Shown here: positions 54,651 through 62,793 of the stretch, piece by piece
How positions within the stretch are numbered: the stretch's first letter is position 1
Layout of the letters: the number at the start of each line of letters is the position of its first letter
DNA from: Mesorhizobium comanense
Lineage (GTDB): Bacteria; Pseudomonadota; Alphaproteobacteria; Rhizobiales; Rhizobiaceae
Length of the DNA: 64,000 nucleotides
NCBI RefSeq assembly: GCF_005503535.1
Contig: NZ_SCNN01000014.1
Location: 119,627 to 183,626, forward strand
Direction of reading: 5' to 3'
The notes under the pieces: generated by a model
Database searches by the model: none
Seen by the model: only the letters and a program-made list of their open reading frames with translations
Told to the model about the DNA's origin: nothing
Made by a program: the position numbers and the translations under genes

Positions 54651-55325
54651 TCAGAGAGCCCTAGGCTCGGTTTTTGCTCCGAAAAGAGCGATAAACTGCT
54701 GCGTCGCCCGCACGGCATCGCCGCCGATCGCCGCCTCAGTCAATTCCAACCGGTCACCGAGCAGCAGACGGATCTGCACGTCGCGGCCAACCAGCCCGAA
54801 GAAAGTTCGGAATGCCGTCTCGGCATCCGTGAAATCGAGAAGTCCCGCTTGCCGGCCGGCTTCCAGAACCGGCTTCAGCCGCCTGGCCAGCGCAAAGCGG
54901 CCGTTCTCCAGCACGACGGCGCCGAGATTGTCCTTGCCCGAACCCGCATGACCAACCGCCACCCTGTTGAGCGCGATCGACGTGTCGCTGGAGATAACCT
55001 TCAGCCAGTCGGAGGCAAAGCTCTCCAGGCTTGCCGTCAGCGAGGCGAGATCCAGGCCCCGGCCATCGACGGAAGCCACGCGCACCTTCGAAGCCTGCCA
55101 CTGCACCGTCGCCGTCAGCAGCCCGTCGCGGTCGCCGAACCACTTGTAGAGCGTTTCCTTCGAACAGCTCGCCCGCCGCGCCACGGCGGTCATGGTCAGG
55201 CTATCGCCCTCCTCGACCAGCAGCCGCAGTGCCGCGTCGAGAACGGCCTGCTGCCGCTCCGTCAGCGCATGGCTGTTGTCGATGTCGGCGTTTGCCAGCA
55301 ACACACGATTGCTCCTCGGCGGCAT
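54651..55325 (-). CDS. TetR family transcriptional regulator upstream of ilvC
   Basis: A 224-aa protein with an N-terminal TetR DNA-binding domain: VLDAALRLLVEEG, then the helix-turn-helix TMTAVARRASCSKETLYKWF (about residues 44-63). The C-terminal ligand domain is not assignable. An 18-bp near-palindrome 24 bases upstream is a likely own operator. The gene stands directly before ilvC in the same direction, so autoregulation could influence ilvC; this is inference. Confidence 0.88.
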   Translation of the reverse strand: MPPRSNRVLLANADIDNSHALTERQQAVLDAALRLLVEEGDSLTMTAVARRASCSKETLYKWFGDRDGLLTATVQWQASKVRVASVDGRGLDLASLTASLESFASDWLKVISSDTSIALNRVAVGHAGSGKDNLGAVVLENGRFALARRLKPVLEAGRQAGLLDFTDAETAFRTFFGLVGRDVQIRLLLGDRLELTEAAIGGDAVRATQQFIALFGAKTEPRAL

Positions 55326-55348
55326 AGCAAGCCAGCATCTTCGGCAAG

Positions 55349-55366
55349 CCGTACCGTACGTTACGG
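55349..55366. promoter_or_regulatory. Candidate TetR operator
   Basis: CCGTACCGTACGTTACGG is an 18-base palindrome with one mismatched pair, centred 33 bases upstream of the tetR-type start. Size and position are typical of TetR-family autoregulation. Confidence 0.55.
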
Positions 55367-55458
55367 TTCGCCGTTCTATGCCTTATCTCCGGAAAGCTTG
55401 CAAGCCTTATTTCTATTTGCGCGATCCGGTCTTGCCGAGCCTATTCGAGCTTCGATGA

Positions 55459-55917
55459 TCAATCAGAGACAGGCGGATCGCGCAGCCTGCCCAGCAGCGC
55501 CGACAGCGCGTTCAACTCGTCAGGCGAAAGCCCGGCGCCGACCAGGTCGGCGATCGACCGGCCATAGACCGCCCACATCCGGCGGCGCGTTTCGCGGCCC
55601 TTGGCCGAGATGCGGATGGTTTGTCCCCGGCCATCGTCGGCCACCGGCAGTTTTTCGACCAGCCCGTCCGCCTCCAGACGCGCCAGCAAGCGCGAAATGT
55701 TGTACTGCGCGAACAAGGTGCGCTCGATCAGCTGAAACGGCCGCAAACCGCCCTCGCCCGCTTCGGCAAGTTCGTGCAGCACGTCATACCAGGCAAGCGG
55801 CGGCAGGCCGCCCTGCTTCAGCGCGTCTTCTGCGCGCTCCACCAGCTGGCGCGAAACGCGCATCAGGCGCGCCCAGGCCTTTATGGCTTCCGGTGAAGGC
55901 ATGGCTTTTTCGGTCAT
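55459..55917 (-). CDS. MarR family transcriptional regulator
   Basis: A 152-aa winged-helix regulator. The recognition region is LRPFQLIERTLFAQYNISRLLARLEADGLVEK, seen as two parts (LRPFQLIERT and NISRLLARLEADGLVEK), followed by the wing DGRGQTIRISAKG. It is divergent from the Rieske-GST pair, with palindromic sites between, so it probably controls both. ATG 55917 was preferred over a longer frame that would cover the first operator. Confidence 0.9.
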   Translation of the reverse strand: MTEKAMPSPEAIKAWARLMRVSRQLVERAEDALKQGGLPPLAWYDVLHELAEAGEGGLRPFQLIERTLFAQYNISRLLARLEADGLVEKLPVADDGRGQTIRISAKGRETRRRMWAVYGRSIADLVGAGLSPDELNALSALLGRLRDPPVSD

Positions 55918-55936
55918 GGCCCATCCATAGGCGATA

Positions 55937-55990
55937 GATGCAAGTGCATCAAGCTTGACGATCAATGCAAATGCATCTACGTAGATGCAT
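55937..55990. promoter_or_regulatory. Paired MarR-type operators and divergent promoter
   Basis: Two related palindromes lie in the gap: GATGCAAGTGCATC (55937-55950) and the perfect 20-mer ATGCATCTACGTAGATGCAT (55971-55990). The plus-strand promoter CTTGAC (55954-55959), 17 bases, CTACGT (55977-55982) places the second palindrome over the -10 box. A minus-strand promoter for the regulator, TTGATG..TATGGA, would span the first. Confidence 0.7.
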
Positions 55991-56015
55991 CTGCATTAAT
56001 TAGAGAGACAAAGCC

Positions 56016-56321
56016 ATGAAGCACGAAATCTGCAAACTCGCCGACATTCCGCGAACGGGCAGCCTGATTGCCCCCTTCTTCGGCCGTGAAGTTCATGTCT
56101 GGCGCAGCGGCGAGCGCATCCGCGCGGCGGCCAATGTCTGCCTGCATTTCGGCGGACCGCTGGATTGCAAGGATGGCAGGCTGGTCTGCCAATGGCACGG
56201 GGCCTCCTTCGACATGGCATCGGGCGATCGCCTCGACGGCCCGGCGCCAAAAGGTTCGCGACTGATGTTCCTGTCCACGCGCGCTGACGGCGACGCGCTG
56301 AACTACGTCTGGGGAGAGTGA
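56016..56321 (+). CDS. Rieske (2Fe-2S) ferredoxin-like protein
   Basis: A 101-aa soluble Rieske domain with ligands Cys42/His44 in VCLHFGGPLD and Cys58/His61 in VCQWHGASFD. It is of the ferredoxin type used with dioxygenases, but no oxygenase gene is adjacent. Its stop overlaps the GST start (GTGA), and MarR-type operators cover its promoter. Confidence 0.88.
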   Translation: MKHEICKLADIPRTGSLIAPFFGREVHVWRSGERIRAAANVCLHFGGPLDCKDGRLVCQWHGASFDMASGDRLDGPAPKGSRLMFLSTRADGDALNYVWGE

Positions 56322-57046
56322 GATTGTCCGACAAGCTCGTTCTCGTCAGCCATCCTCTCTGCCCTTATGTCCAGCGCGCGGCGATTTCGCTCAGCGAGAA
56401 AGGCGTGCCGTTCGAGCGCGTCGACATCGACCTCGCCGCCAAGCCGGATTGGTTCAAGGCGATATCGCCGCTGGGCAAGGTGCCGCTGCTGCGCGTGCGG
56501 CAAAGAGGCGGGGAAGCGTCGATCTTCGAATCCGCCGTCATCCTTGAATTCCTCGAGGAGACCGAAACCAATCCCCTCCATCCCGCCGATCCCTATGACC
56601 GCGCCCGGCATCGCGCCTGGATCGAGTTCGGTTCGGCCATCCTCGACGCCATCGGCCGGTTCTATTCGGCGGCCACCGAGGCTGGTTTCCTTGCCGAATC
56701 CGCCGCGCTGTCGTCCATGTTTGGCCGCCTGGAAACCGAACTGGCCAACAGCAACGGCCCGTGGTTCGCCGGTCCTCGCTTCTCGCTGGTCGATGCGGTC
56801 CATGGACCGGTATTCCGCTACCTCGACGCCTTCGACCGGATCGGCGATTTCGGCATTCTGCGGGACAAGCCGAGGATCCAGGCCTGGCGGCAAGCCTTGG
56901 GTGCTCGTCCCTCGATCAGGAACGCCATTGCTCCGGATTATCCGCAGCGCCTCGACGCCTTCCTGCGGGCCAAGGGCTCTTACCTCTCGAGCCTCATCGG
57001 CCGCAGCGATGTCGCCGGAGCATCCGTGTTGGCACGATCCGCCTGA
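56318..57046 (+). CDS. Glutathione S-transferase family protein
   Basis: A 242-aa protein with an N-terminal thioredoxin-like domain: LVSHPLCPYVQRA (Cys in the GST/omega-type position), PLGKVPLL with the cis-Pro, and ESAVILEFLEE. The all-alpha C-terminal domain follows with FSLVDAVHGPVFRY. It is probably co-translated with the Rieske protein. GTG 56318 overlaps the previous stop; TTG 56324 has a better-spaced GGAGA and is an alternative. Confidence 0.88.
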   Translation: MRLSDKLVLVSHPLCPYVQRAAISLSEKGVPFERVDIDLAAKPDWFKAISPLGKVPLLRVRQRGGEASIFESAVILEFLEETETNPLHPADPYDRARHRAWIEFGSAILDAIGRFYSAATEAGFLAESAALSSMFGRLETELANSNGPWFAGPRFSLVDAVHGPVFRYLDAFDRIGDFGILRDKPRIQAWRQALGARPSIRNAIAPDYPQRLDAFLRAKGSYLSSLIGRSDVAGASVLARSA

Positions 57047-57083
57047 GCGGATTGATCGGGCGCAGCGCCGACTGTCCGCGGCC

Positions 57084-59894
57084 TCAGTTCTCGAACATGA
57101 CAAAGGCTGCCCAGACCCGCGGGTCCTGGGCGCCCGATATCTTGCCGTCACGGGCCTCGCGGCGTGTCTGGCGCAGCGCTTCCGGATAGGTCTGTCCGCC
57201 GGCAAGACGGCCGTAAAAGCGCTCCATGAAGGCGGCGGTCCCCGCATCGTCCACCGGCCACAGCGCCAGCAGCGAACGTTTGGCCCCGGCAATGTCGATT
57301 GCCGTCGGCAGACCGCGCAAGCCGCCGACGAATGTCTCCTGGCCACGCGCCGTCTCACAGGCGGAAAGGACAATCAGGTCGAGGCCCGACAGGTTCCAGT
57401 TCATCAATTCCATGCCATAGAGCCGGCCGTCGTCATCGTCGCGTTTCATCGACTGCCGGTCGCCCGACTGCGACAGCACCACCTGGCTCTGCCAGAGTGC
57501 GTTGACAGCGCCCACGCCACCCTCCTTCTCGTCGCGATAGGCGCCGTGGGTCGCCAGGTGCGCAACCGTTGCCTGCTCCATATCCTTGCGCAGCCTCCGC
57601 TCGCCGGCCTCGGCTCCGGTCAGCATTTCAACCGAATAGTGGTCGGCGCGCAGGATCGAGGCGATGCCATCGACCTCCTTGCGCGTACCGGGGAGCGGCT
57701 CCGCTCCCTTTTCGGCACCTCGGGCATAATCCAGGCCGCCGGCCAGCAAGGCCTTGCCGTTCCTGGGAAAACTTTGATCGACGCCGGCGTTCAGCAGCGA
57801 TTCCGGCCGTGTCAGCATGCGCACGAGGAAACGGTCATCCAGCGAGGCGCCCCTGCCGTCCCGCAGCAGGGGGAACGGTACCGAAAACAGCTTGCCATCC
57901 GGCGGCACCACGAAGATCGTGGCGGCGCCGCCGAGCGACGGCTCCAGCGGCGCGATCAGGCCCGCGTAAAGCCCGGTGAACGCCGCGTTGAGGTCGACCA
58001 GCGTAACGGCGCCGCGGTCCTGCGCGGAGCGCACCGACCTGAGATTTGCCATACGTGTTTCATGAGCGGCCGGGATCAGCCGGCGCGGATCGCCGAGATC
58101 ATAGAGCCGTGGCTGCTGGTCCTTGCGGGTGACGATCGCATAAAGCCGCTCGTCCTCCAGCGGATCGTCGCTCTCGCGATCCGCCCGCCATTTGCGGGTG
58201 ATGAAGTAATCGATCAGCGCCTCGTTTGGCGCCAGCAGCGTATTGGCCGACGGCAGCGGCTTGTCGACGGCGCTCTGTTTGAAACTGTACTTGGCCATCA
58301 CCTTCGCGGTGGCCTTCTGGTAGGAGGTCTCGACCTGATCGGGTTGCAGCGCGCCTGGATCATCGGAACTCTCGCCGCTGGACGCGGTTTCCTGATAGGC
58401 CAGCGAGACCCTTATGGCGGCCTCGATCAGTTGCCGAGTCTCGGTGTCGCCCGGATCGATCAGCCGCAACAGTCGGCGCAGCAGATCCCTTTTCTCGTTT
58501 TCAAGCGTCGGCCAGCGGCGAACCGCTTCGGCGAATGCCGGCACCGCGGATGCATTGTCCCTGGCGAGGCGGGCGTAGTCGTAGAGCATGTCGTCCGCCA
58601 AAGCGCGGCTGGCCTCGGCGACGACAGGATTGCCCGATGTGCTGACCTGGAACCAGTTCCAGCGCAGCATATCGTCGTTGAGCGCCGCGAAATCGGCGGC
58701 GGCCGCGGCCGGATTTGTCTTCGCCTTGAGATTGGCCATCGCCTGCCTCGCCGCGAACGTCAGCGGATGCACGGTCCCATAGGTCGACCCGGCGACGTTA
58801 TAGGCCCGCTCGAACTGGCTCATGCTGTTTTGGGTGTCGCCCAAGGCCGCGAAATGCGCGGCGAGCAGGTTGGCGATCTTGATCGCCAGTATTTCGGGAT
58901 AGTTGGGGTCGGTGCTCAATTGCTGGAGCCGCGCCTGCGTCGGCTCATCGAGGGACTGCGCACCGGAGAGCACCCTGGTGTAGAGCAGCCATGCGTCCGC
59001 TTGCTCGACCAGATTGCCCTCCTGCTTGAGCACGATGGCGATGTCGCGGTCCTGCTGGAAGTAACGCAGGGCATCGTCGTATCTGCCTAGGTTGAGATAG
59101 TCCTGCGCCGTGTTGTTGGCGCTGACCAGGACATCGAAATGGTTCGGCCCGGAATAGCCGATACGCTTCTCCAGCACCGTCAGGTCGTACTGCAAGGCGC
59201 GCGCTGGTGCGCCCATCTGGCGCAGCATGTCGGCCAGATTGTTCTGCAGTGTCCAGGTGAAACGGTCATCCTTGCCGAGGACCCGTTCCGCGATTTCCAG
59301 ATTACGCCGCTCGATCTTGATGGCTGAAGCGATTTGACCGAATGCTGCAACTCCGGTCGCCAACACATCGTTGGCATACATCAGCTCATGCGAGTCGTTG
59401 CCGTGGTAGTGGGCATATAGGTTGGTGGCCGTCGCGCACATGGACACGAAGCCCTTGTAATCCTTCTCGGCCTGCTTCAGCAGCGCGTAGTTGAGATAGA
59501 AGTCGGCACGCCTCTCCACATCCTGCTGCATCGCCCTGGTTTTCAGGCCCTCAGTGAAAATCTCCTCGGCATAGTCGAGAATCTGATTGCTGAGGAAGGT
59601 CGCGCCGGCGTTCGAGTAGCTTTCCACCGTGAACGCGTAGAAGTCGCTTCTGGCGGCATCGAGCAGCGCCGAACGCAACTGCGCATAGCCTTCGTCGAAG
59701 CGGCCGGCATCCATCATGAGCTTGTAGGCAGCGTCGATCCTGGCTTTCAGCGCCGCTTCGCTTTCCACCGGCTGTTGAGCGGACTGGTTTGCCGCCTGGG
59801 CTTGCGCGCCGGGCAAAGGCGGCACGACGACAAACATCGCCAGCACCAAGGCAAGGAAGCACGCCAGACGTCGCGGCTTTGCGGCTAGGGGCAT
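57084..59894 (-). CDS. CHAT-domain (caspase-like) protein with TPR-type repeats
   Basis: About 936 aa. The signal peptide (about 1-33, ending AQAQA) shows export. A long helical region (about 45-480) has TPR-like units such as NLADMLRQMGAPARALQYDL and NTAQDYLNLGRYDDALRYFQ. The C-terminal third is a CHAT domain, with catalytic His in LATHGAYRD (near residue 785) and Cys in VLSACETARG (near 848). ATG 59894 was chosen; GTG 59906 is an alternative. It lies 35 bases after the monooxygenase stop on the same strand. The role is unknown. Confidence 0.87.
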   Translation of the reverse strand: MPLAAKPRRLACFLALVLAMFVVVPPLPGAQAQAANQSAQQPVESEAALKARIDAAYKLMMDAGRFDEGYAQLRSALLDAARSDFYAFTVESYSNAGATFLSNQILDYAEEIFTEGLKTRAMQQDVERRADFYLNYALLKQAEKDYKGFVSMCATATNLYAHYHGNDSHELMYANDVLATGVAAFGQIASAIKIERRNLEIAERVLGKDDRFTWTLQNNLADMLRQMGAPARALQYDLTVLEKRIGYSGPNHFDVLVSANNTAQDYLNLGRYDDALRYFQQDRDIAIVLKQEGNLVEQADAWLLYTRVLSGAQSLDEPTQARLQQLSTDPNYPEILAIKIANLLAAHFAALGDTQNSMSQFERAYNVAGSTYGTVHPLTFAARQAMANLKAKTNPAAAAADFAALNDDMLRWNWFQVSTSGNPVVAEASRALADDMLYDYARLARDNASAVPAFAEAVRRWPTLENEKRDLLRRLLRLIDPGDTETRQLIEAAIRVSLAYQETASSGESSDDPGALQPDQVETSYQKATAKVMAKYSFKQSAVDKPLPSANTLLAPNEALIDYFITRKWRADRESDDPLEDERLYAIVTRKDQQPRLYDLGDPRRLIPAAHETRMANLRSVRSAQDRGAVTLVDLNAAFTGLYAGLIAPLEPSLGGAATIFVVPPDGKLFSVPFPLLRDGRGASLDDRFLVRMLTRPESLLNAGVDQSFPRNGKALLAGGLDYARGAEKGAEPLPGTRKEVDGIASILRADHYSVEMLTGAEAGERRLRKDMEQATVAHLATHGAYRDEKEGGVGAVNALWQSQVVLSQSGDRQSMKRDDDDGRLYGMELMNWNLSGLDLIVLSACETARGQETFVGGLRGLPTAIDIAGAKRSLLALWPVDDAGTAAFMERFYGRLAGGQTYPEALRQTRREARDGKISGAQDPRVWAAFVMFEN

Positions 59895-59929
59895 GGCTGC
59901 GTTCACGCGGATCGGCCCAAGCTGAAACT

Positions 59930-61180
59930 CTACCGGGTCGTATCATGACCGGGATCTTGTCGGAAATCCCATCGGGCTTCCTCGATCCCGATTCGCCCGA
60001 ACGGATCGATCACCGTGCCGGCTACCATCGACGCGAGAAATTGCGGCGCCGGCGGAATTCGCGCGATCGTCGCCACCAGCCGGTCGCGAATGAAGGGCAG
60101 CGCCACGGAATCCGACTGGTAGAAGGGCGTGAACGCCAGCGACAGCGCCTGGAAGACCCGCACATGCCAGCGCCGTGCCTTCGCATAGGCTGCGAGCGCG
60201 GTCTCGACACTTGCTGTCCGCGCCAGCGCATGGCTGAGCGCCGCCGCGTCGAGCAGCGCCATGTTGGCTCCTTGGCCCAGTTGCGGGCTCGTGGAATGCG
60301 CCGCGTCGCCGATGACAGCCAGCTTGCGGCCAGCCGGAAGCTTCATCGTGTGGTGGCCGTAGCGCGCCAGGGACAGCTGGTCGAAACTCTCGATCTGGCG
60401 GGTAAATGCCTCGGCCTGCGGCCAAAGCCGCACCACCCTCGCCTTCCAGGCATCGAGACCCTGCGCGCGCACCGCCTCGGCATCGGCCGGCTTCAGGCTC
60501 CAGAAGAAGGCCGCCATCTTGTCGGCGCCCGGCTCCGGCCGGCCGATCGGCAGCACGCCGATCATCACGTTTGCCTTGTCGTAGCGCTGCAGCAGCGCAT
60601 GCTCGTCAAACCCCTCGCCGCACCATTTGAGCGAGGCCCAGAACGCACCATAGACGAGCGGCCTTGGCGCTTCGGCACTGCCCGCGCTCCGCCGCAGCTT
60701 CGAGCGCGAACCGCTGGCATCGACGACCAGATCGAACGGCCCGGCGCTGCGCCCGTTGGCGCAGACCAGGATCGGCCGCTCACCGGCATCCAGCATCTCG
60801 ATCTCGACGCCGGTCTCGATGGCGATGCCTTCGCGCCGGGCGGCGCCAAACAGCACGCCGAACAGGGCCGCCCGATGGACGGCCAGGCCGAAACGATGGC
60901 CGCGCTGGGCATCGTAGCGGACATCGAGCACGGTGCGGCCGGTCGAGGCGTCGGCGCCATGCAGCCGGTCGATGCGGGCACCCAGCGCCAGCATGTCGTC
61001 GAGAAGGCCAAGATCGGCCAGAACCGTCAGCCCGGTCGGCTGCAGGATCAGCCCGGAACCGACCGGTTTCGCCTCCTCGAAGCGCTCGAAGACGGTGACG
61101 CTGTGCCCGGCACGCTTGAGATAAAGCGCCATGGCCAGCCCCGCCGGACCGGCGCCTGCAATCGCGATATCGTAGGAAAT
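59930..61180 (-). CDS. FAD-dependent monooxygenase, apparent ATT start
   Basis: A flavoprotein hydroxylase of the PHBH/UbiH class. The dinucleotide motif GAGPAGLAMALYLKRAGH and the second FAD motif VIGDAAHSTSPQLGQGANMA are both present. The first ATG (61132) falls inside the first motif and would delete the Gly-rich loop. In frame, the only plausible start is ATT at 61180-61178, giving ISYDIAIAGAGPAG, with GGGGGCAGGGG just upstream; a TGA closes the frame 15 codons further up. From ATT the protein is 416 aa. Either a rare ATT start is used or the start codon has mutated. Substrate unknown. Confidence 0.78.
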   Translation of the reverse strand: MSYDIAIAGAGPAGLAMALYLKRAGHSVTVFERFEEAKPVGSGLILQPTGLTVLADLGLLDDMLALGARIDRLHGADASTGRTVLDVRYDAQRGHRFGLAVHRAALFGVLFGAARREGIAIETGVEIEMLDAGERPILVCANGRSAGPFDLVVDASGSRSKLRRSAGSAEAPRPLVYGAFWASLKWCGEGFDEHALLQRYDKANVMIGVLPIGRPEPGADKMAAFFWSLKPADAEAVRAQGLDAWKARVVRLWPQAEAFTRQIESFDQLSLARYGHHTMKLPAGRKLAVIGDAAHSTSPQLGQGANMALLDAAALSHALARTASVETALAAYAKARRWHVRVFQALSLAFTPFYQSDSVALPFIRDRLVATIARIPPAPQFLASMVAGTVIDPFGRIGIEEARWDFRQDPGHDTTR

Positions 61181-61266
61181 GCCCCTGCCCCCAAAACGAA
61201 CTGGCCGGACAATCCTTCAGCCACCGGCCGAAATCAAGTCGCGGCGCAGAACGCCGTCCGGCTGCT

Positions 61267-61677
61267 TCAAGCCTGAGCCGCGTCGAAACCGGCGCGGGCG
61301 TCGCGCACGGCGTCATGGTTGAGTTCAGCCCATTGCAGCAGATGCTGCAAGGCGCCGAACATCGAGCGTCCGAGATCGGTGAGACTGTATTCGACACTGG
61401 GCGGTTTGGTCGGAAACACCTTCCGATGCACATAACCGTCGCGCTGCAGGTCATAGAGCGTCTGGGTCAGCATGCGCTGAGAGATGTCGGGAACCAGCCG
61501 CCGCAATTCGCCGAAGCGATAGGGCTGTTCGGCCAGCGCCGCCATCAACAGAGAACTCCACTTGCCGCTCAGACCCTGGATGACATCACGAACCGGACAG
61601 TCGGAAAGGTTGCCGCCGTCCGTCATCGCTTTGTAAATCTCAAGCTTGGATTTCAGATTGACGATCTTGCTATCCAT
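61267..61677 (-). CDS. HxlR family transcriptional regulator, QorR-like
   Basis: A 136-aa winged-helix protein of the HxlR family: SDCPVRDVIQGLSGKWSSLL with the conserved Cys27, then PDISQRMLTQTLYDLQRDGYV as recognition region. It is divergent from a qorB-type gene, the same pairing as E. coli ytfH/ytfG (qorR/qorB). A redox-sensing role through Cys27 is known for relatives and inferred here. Confidence 0.88.
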   Translation of the reverse strand: MDSKIVNLKSKLEIYKAMTDGGNLSDCPVRDVIQGLSGKWSSLLMAALAEQPYRFGELRRLVPDISQRMLTQTLYDLQRDGYVHRKVFPTKPPSVEYSLTDLGRSMFGALQHLLQWAELNHDAVRDARAGFDAAQA

Positions 61678-61755
61678 GGCCGGTTCCCTGGCTGTGCCTA
61701 CCTCCCGAAAAACTGCCTTCTTTACGGGACAGGGTCAATTCCTATTTTAGTGCTG

Positions 61756-61770
61756 GTCTCTTTTTGAGAC
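61756..61770. promoter_or_regulatory. Candidate HxlR operator
   Basis: The inverted repeat GTCTC-TTTTT-GAGAC lies in the 132-base gap between the divergent HxlR and qorB-like genes, 40 bases before the latter. This is the usual place for an HxlR site. Confidence 0.45.
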
Positions 61771-61809
61771 TGCCAAGAGAAATTCACCCGCGCGCAACCA
61801 GGACATCAC

Positions 61810-62700
61810 ATGACCCAAACGCTTCTCGTCACCGGCGCTTCCGGCAAACTCGGCCGCAGCGTCGTCAATCACTTGCTGGATACGTTCAAGGTTCCGGCCG
61901 AAAGGATCATCGCCACGACACGCAGCCCGGCGAGTCTCGGCGATCTGGCAGCGCGGGGCGTCACCGTCCGGCAGGCCGATTTCGACGATGCGGCCTCGAT
62001 GGCCAAGGCGTTCAAGGGCGCGGACCGCCTGCTGATCATCTCGACCGACGAACTGGCGATCCAGGGAAAGCGCCGCGAACAGCAGGTCGCGGCGGTCGCC
62101 GCTGCCAGCAAGGCCGGCGTGGCGCATCTGCTTTACACATCGCTGCCCAATACCGAACCCGGCTCGGCCGTGCTGTTCGCCCCCGATCACTACGACACCG
62201 AACAGGCGATCAAGACGAGCGGCATTCCCTACACCATCTTCCGCGATGGCTGGTACGACGAGAACCTGTTCATGTCGGCGCCCCAGGTCCTGGCATCCGG
62301 GCATTGGTACAGCTCGGCGGGCGAAGGCCGCATCTCCTATTGCGCCCGCGACGACATGGCGGCGGCAATCGCCGGTGGATTGGCATCGGGCGCGAGCGAA
62401 AGCACGACCTACACGCTGACCGGCCCGCAGGCCTACACCACGACCGAAGTCGCGGCGTTGATCTCGCAGGTGACGGGCAAGCCCATCGAGGTCATTCAGC
62501 TGTCCGACGAAGCGCTGACCGAAGGCATGAAGGCCGCCGGCCTGCCCGAGCCGATCGCCCGGCTGCTCGTGTCCTTCGACGCAGCCACGCGAGCCGGAGA
62601 CCTTGGCATGGTCACGGACTCCGTCGAAAAGCTTTCCGGCCGCAAACCCATCGCGTTGAAGCAGTTCCTGGAAGCCAACAAGGCCGCCCTGGCTGGTTGA
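61810..62700 (+). CDS. NAD(P)H-dependent quinone oxidoreductase-like SDR (QorB type)
   Basis: A 296-aa atypical short-chain dehydrogenase of the NmrA/QorB branch. The N-terminal LLVTGASGKLGRSVVNHLL binds NADPH; the usual Tyr-x3-Lys is replaced by the NmrA-like pattern around YTSLPNTEPG, as in E. coli QorB. ATG 61810 follows CCAGGACATCAC. It is divergent from the HxlR regulator, which probably controls it. Confidence 0.9.
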   Translation: MTQTLLVTGASGKLGRSVVNHLLDTFKVPAERIIATTRSPASLGDLAARGVTVRQADFDDAASMAKAFKGADRLLIISTDELAIQGKRREQQVAAVAAASKAGVAHLLYTSLPNTEPGSAVLFAPDHYDTEQAIKTSGIPYTIFRDGWYDENLFMSAPQVLASGHWYSSAGEGRISYCARDDMAAAIAGGLASGASESTTYTLTGPQAYTTTEVAALISQVTGKPIEVIQLSDEALTEGMKAAGLPEPIARLLVSFDAATRAGDLGMVTDSVEKLSGRKPIALKQFLEANKAALAG

Positions 62701-62793
62701 AACCGGCGCGGCGGGAGCCCTGCTTCCGCCGCGCCATCTCTTTGTTCCACGCAATGCCGGAACGGAAAACCGCTCACGCTTCCTGAAATTGCT

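Noticed and set aside
59789..61276. A 495-codon plus-strand frame
   Set aside because: Antisense to the FAD monooxygenase; no recognisable motif.
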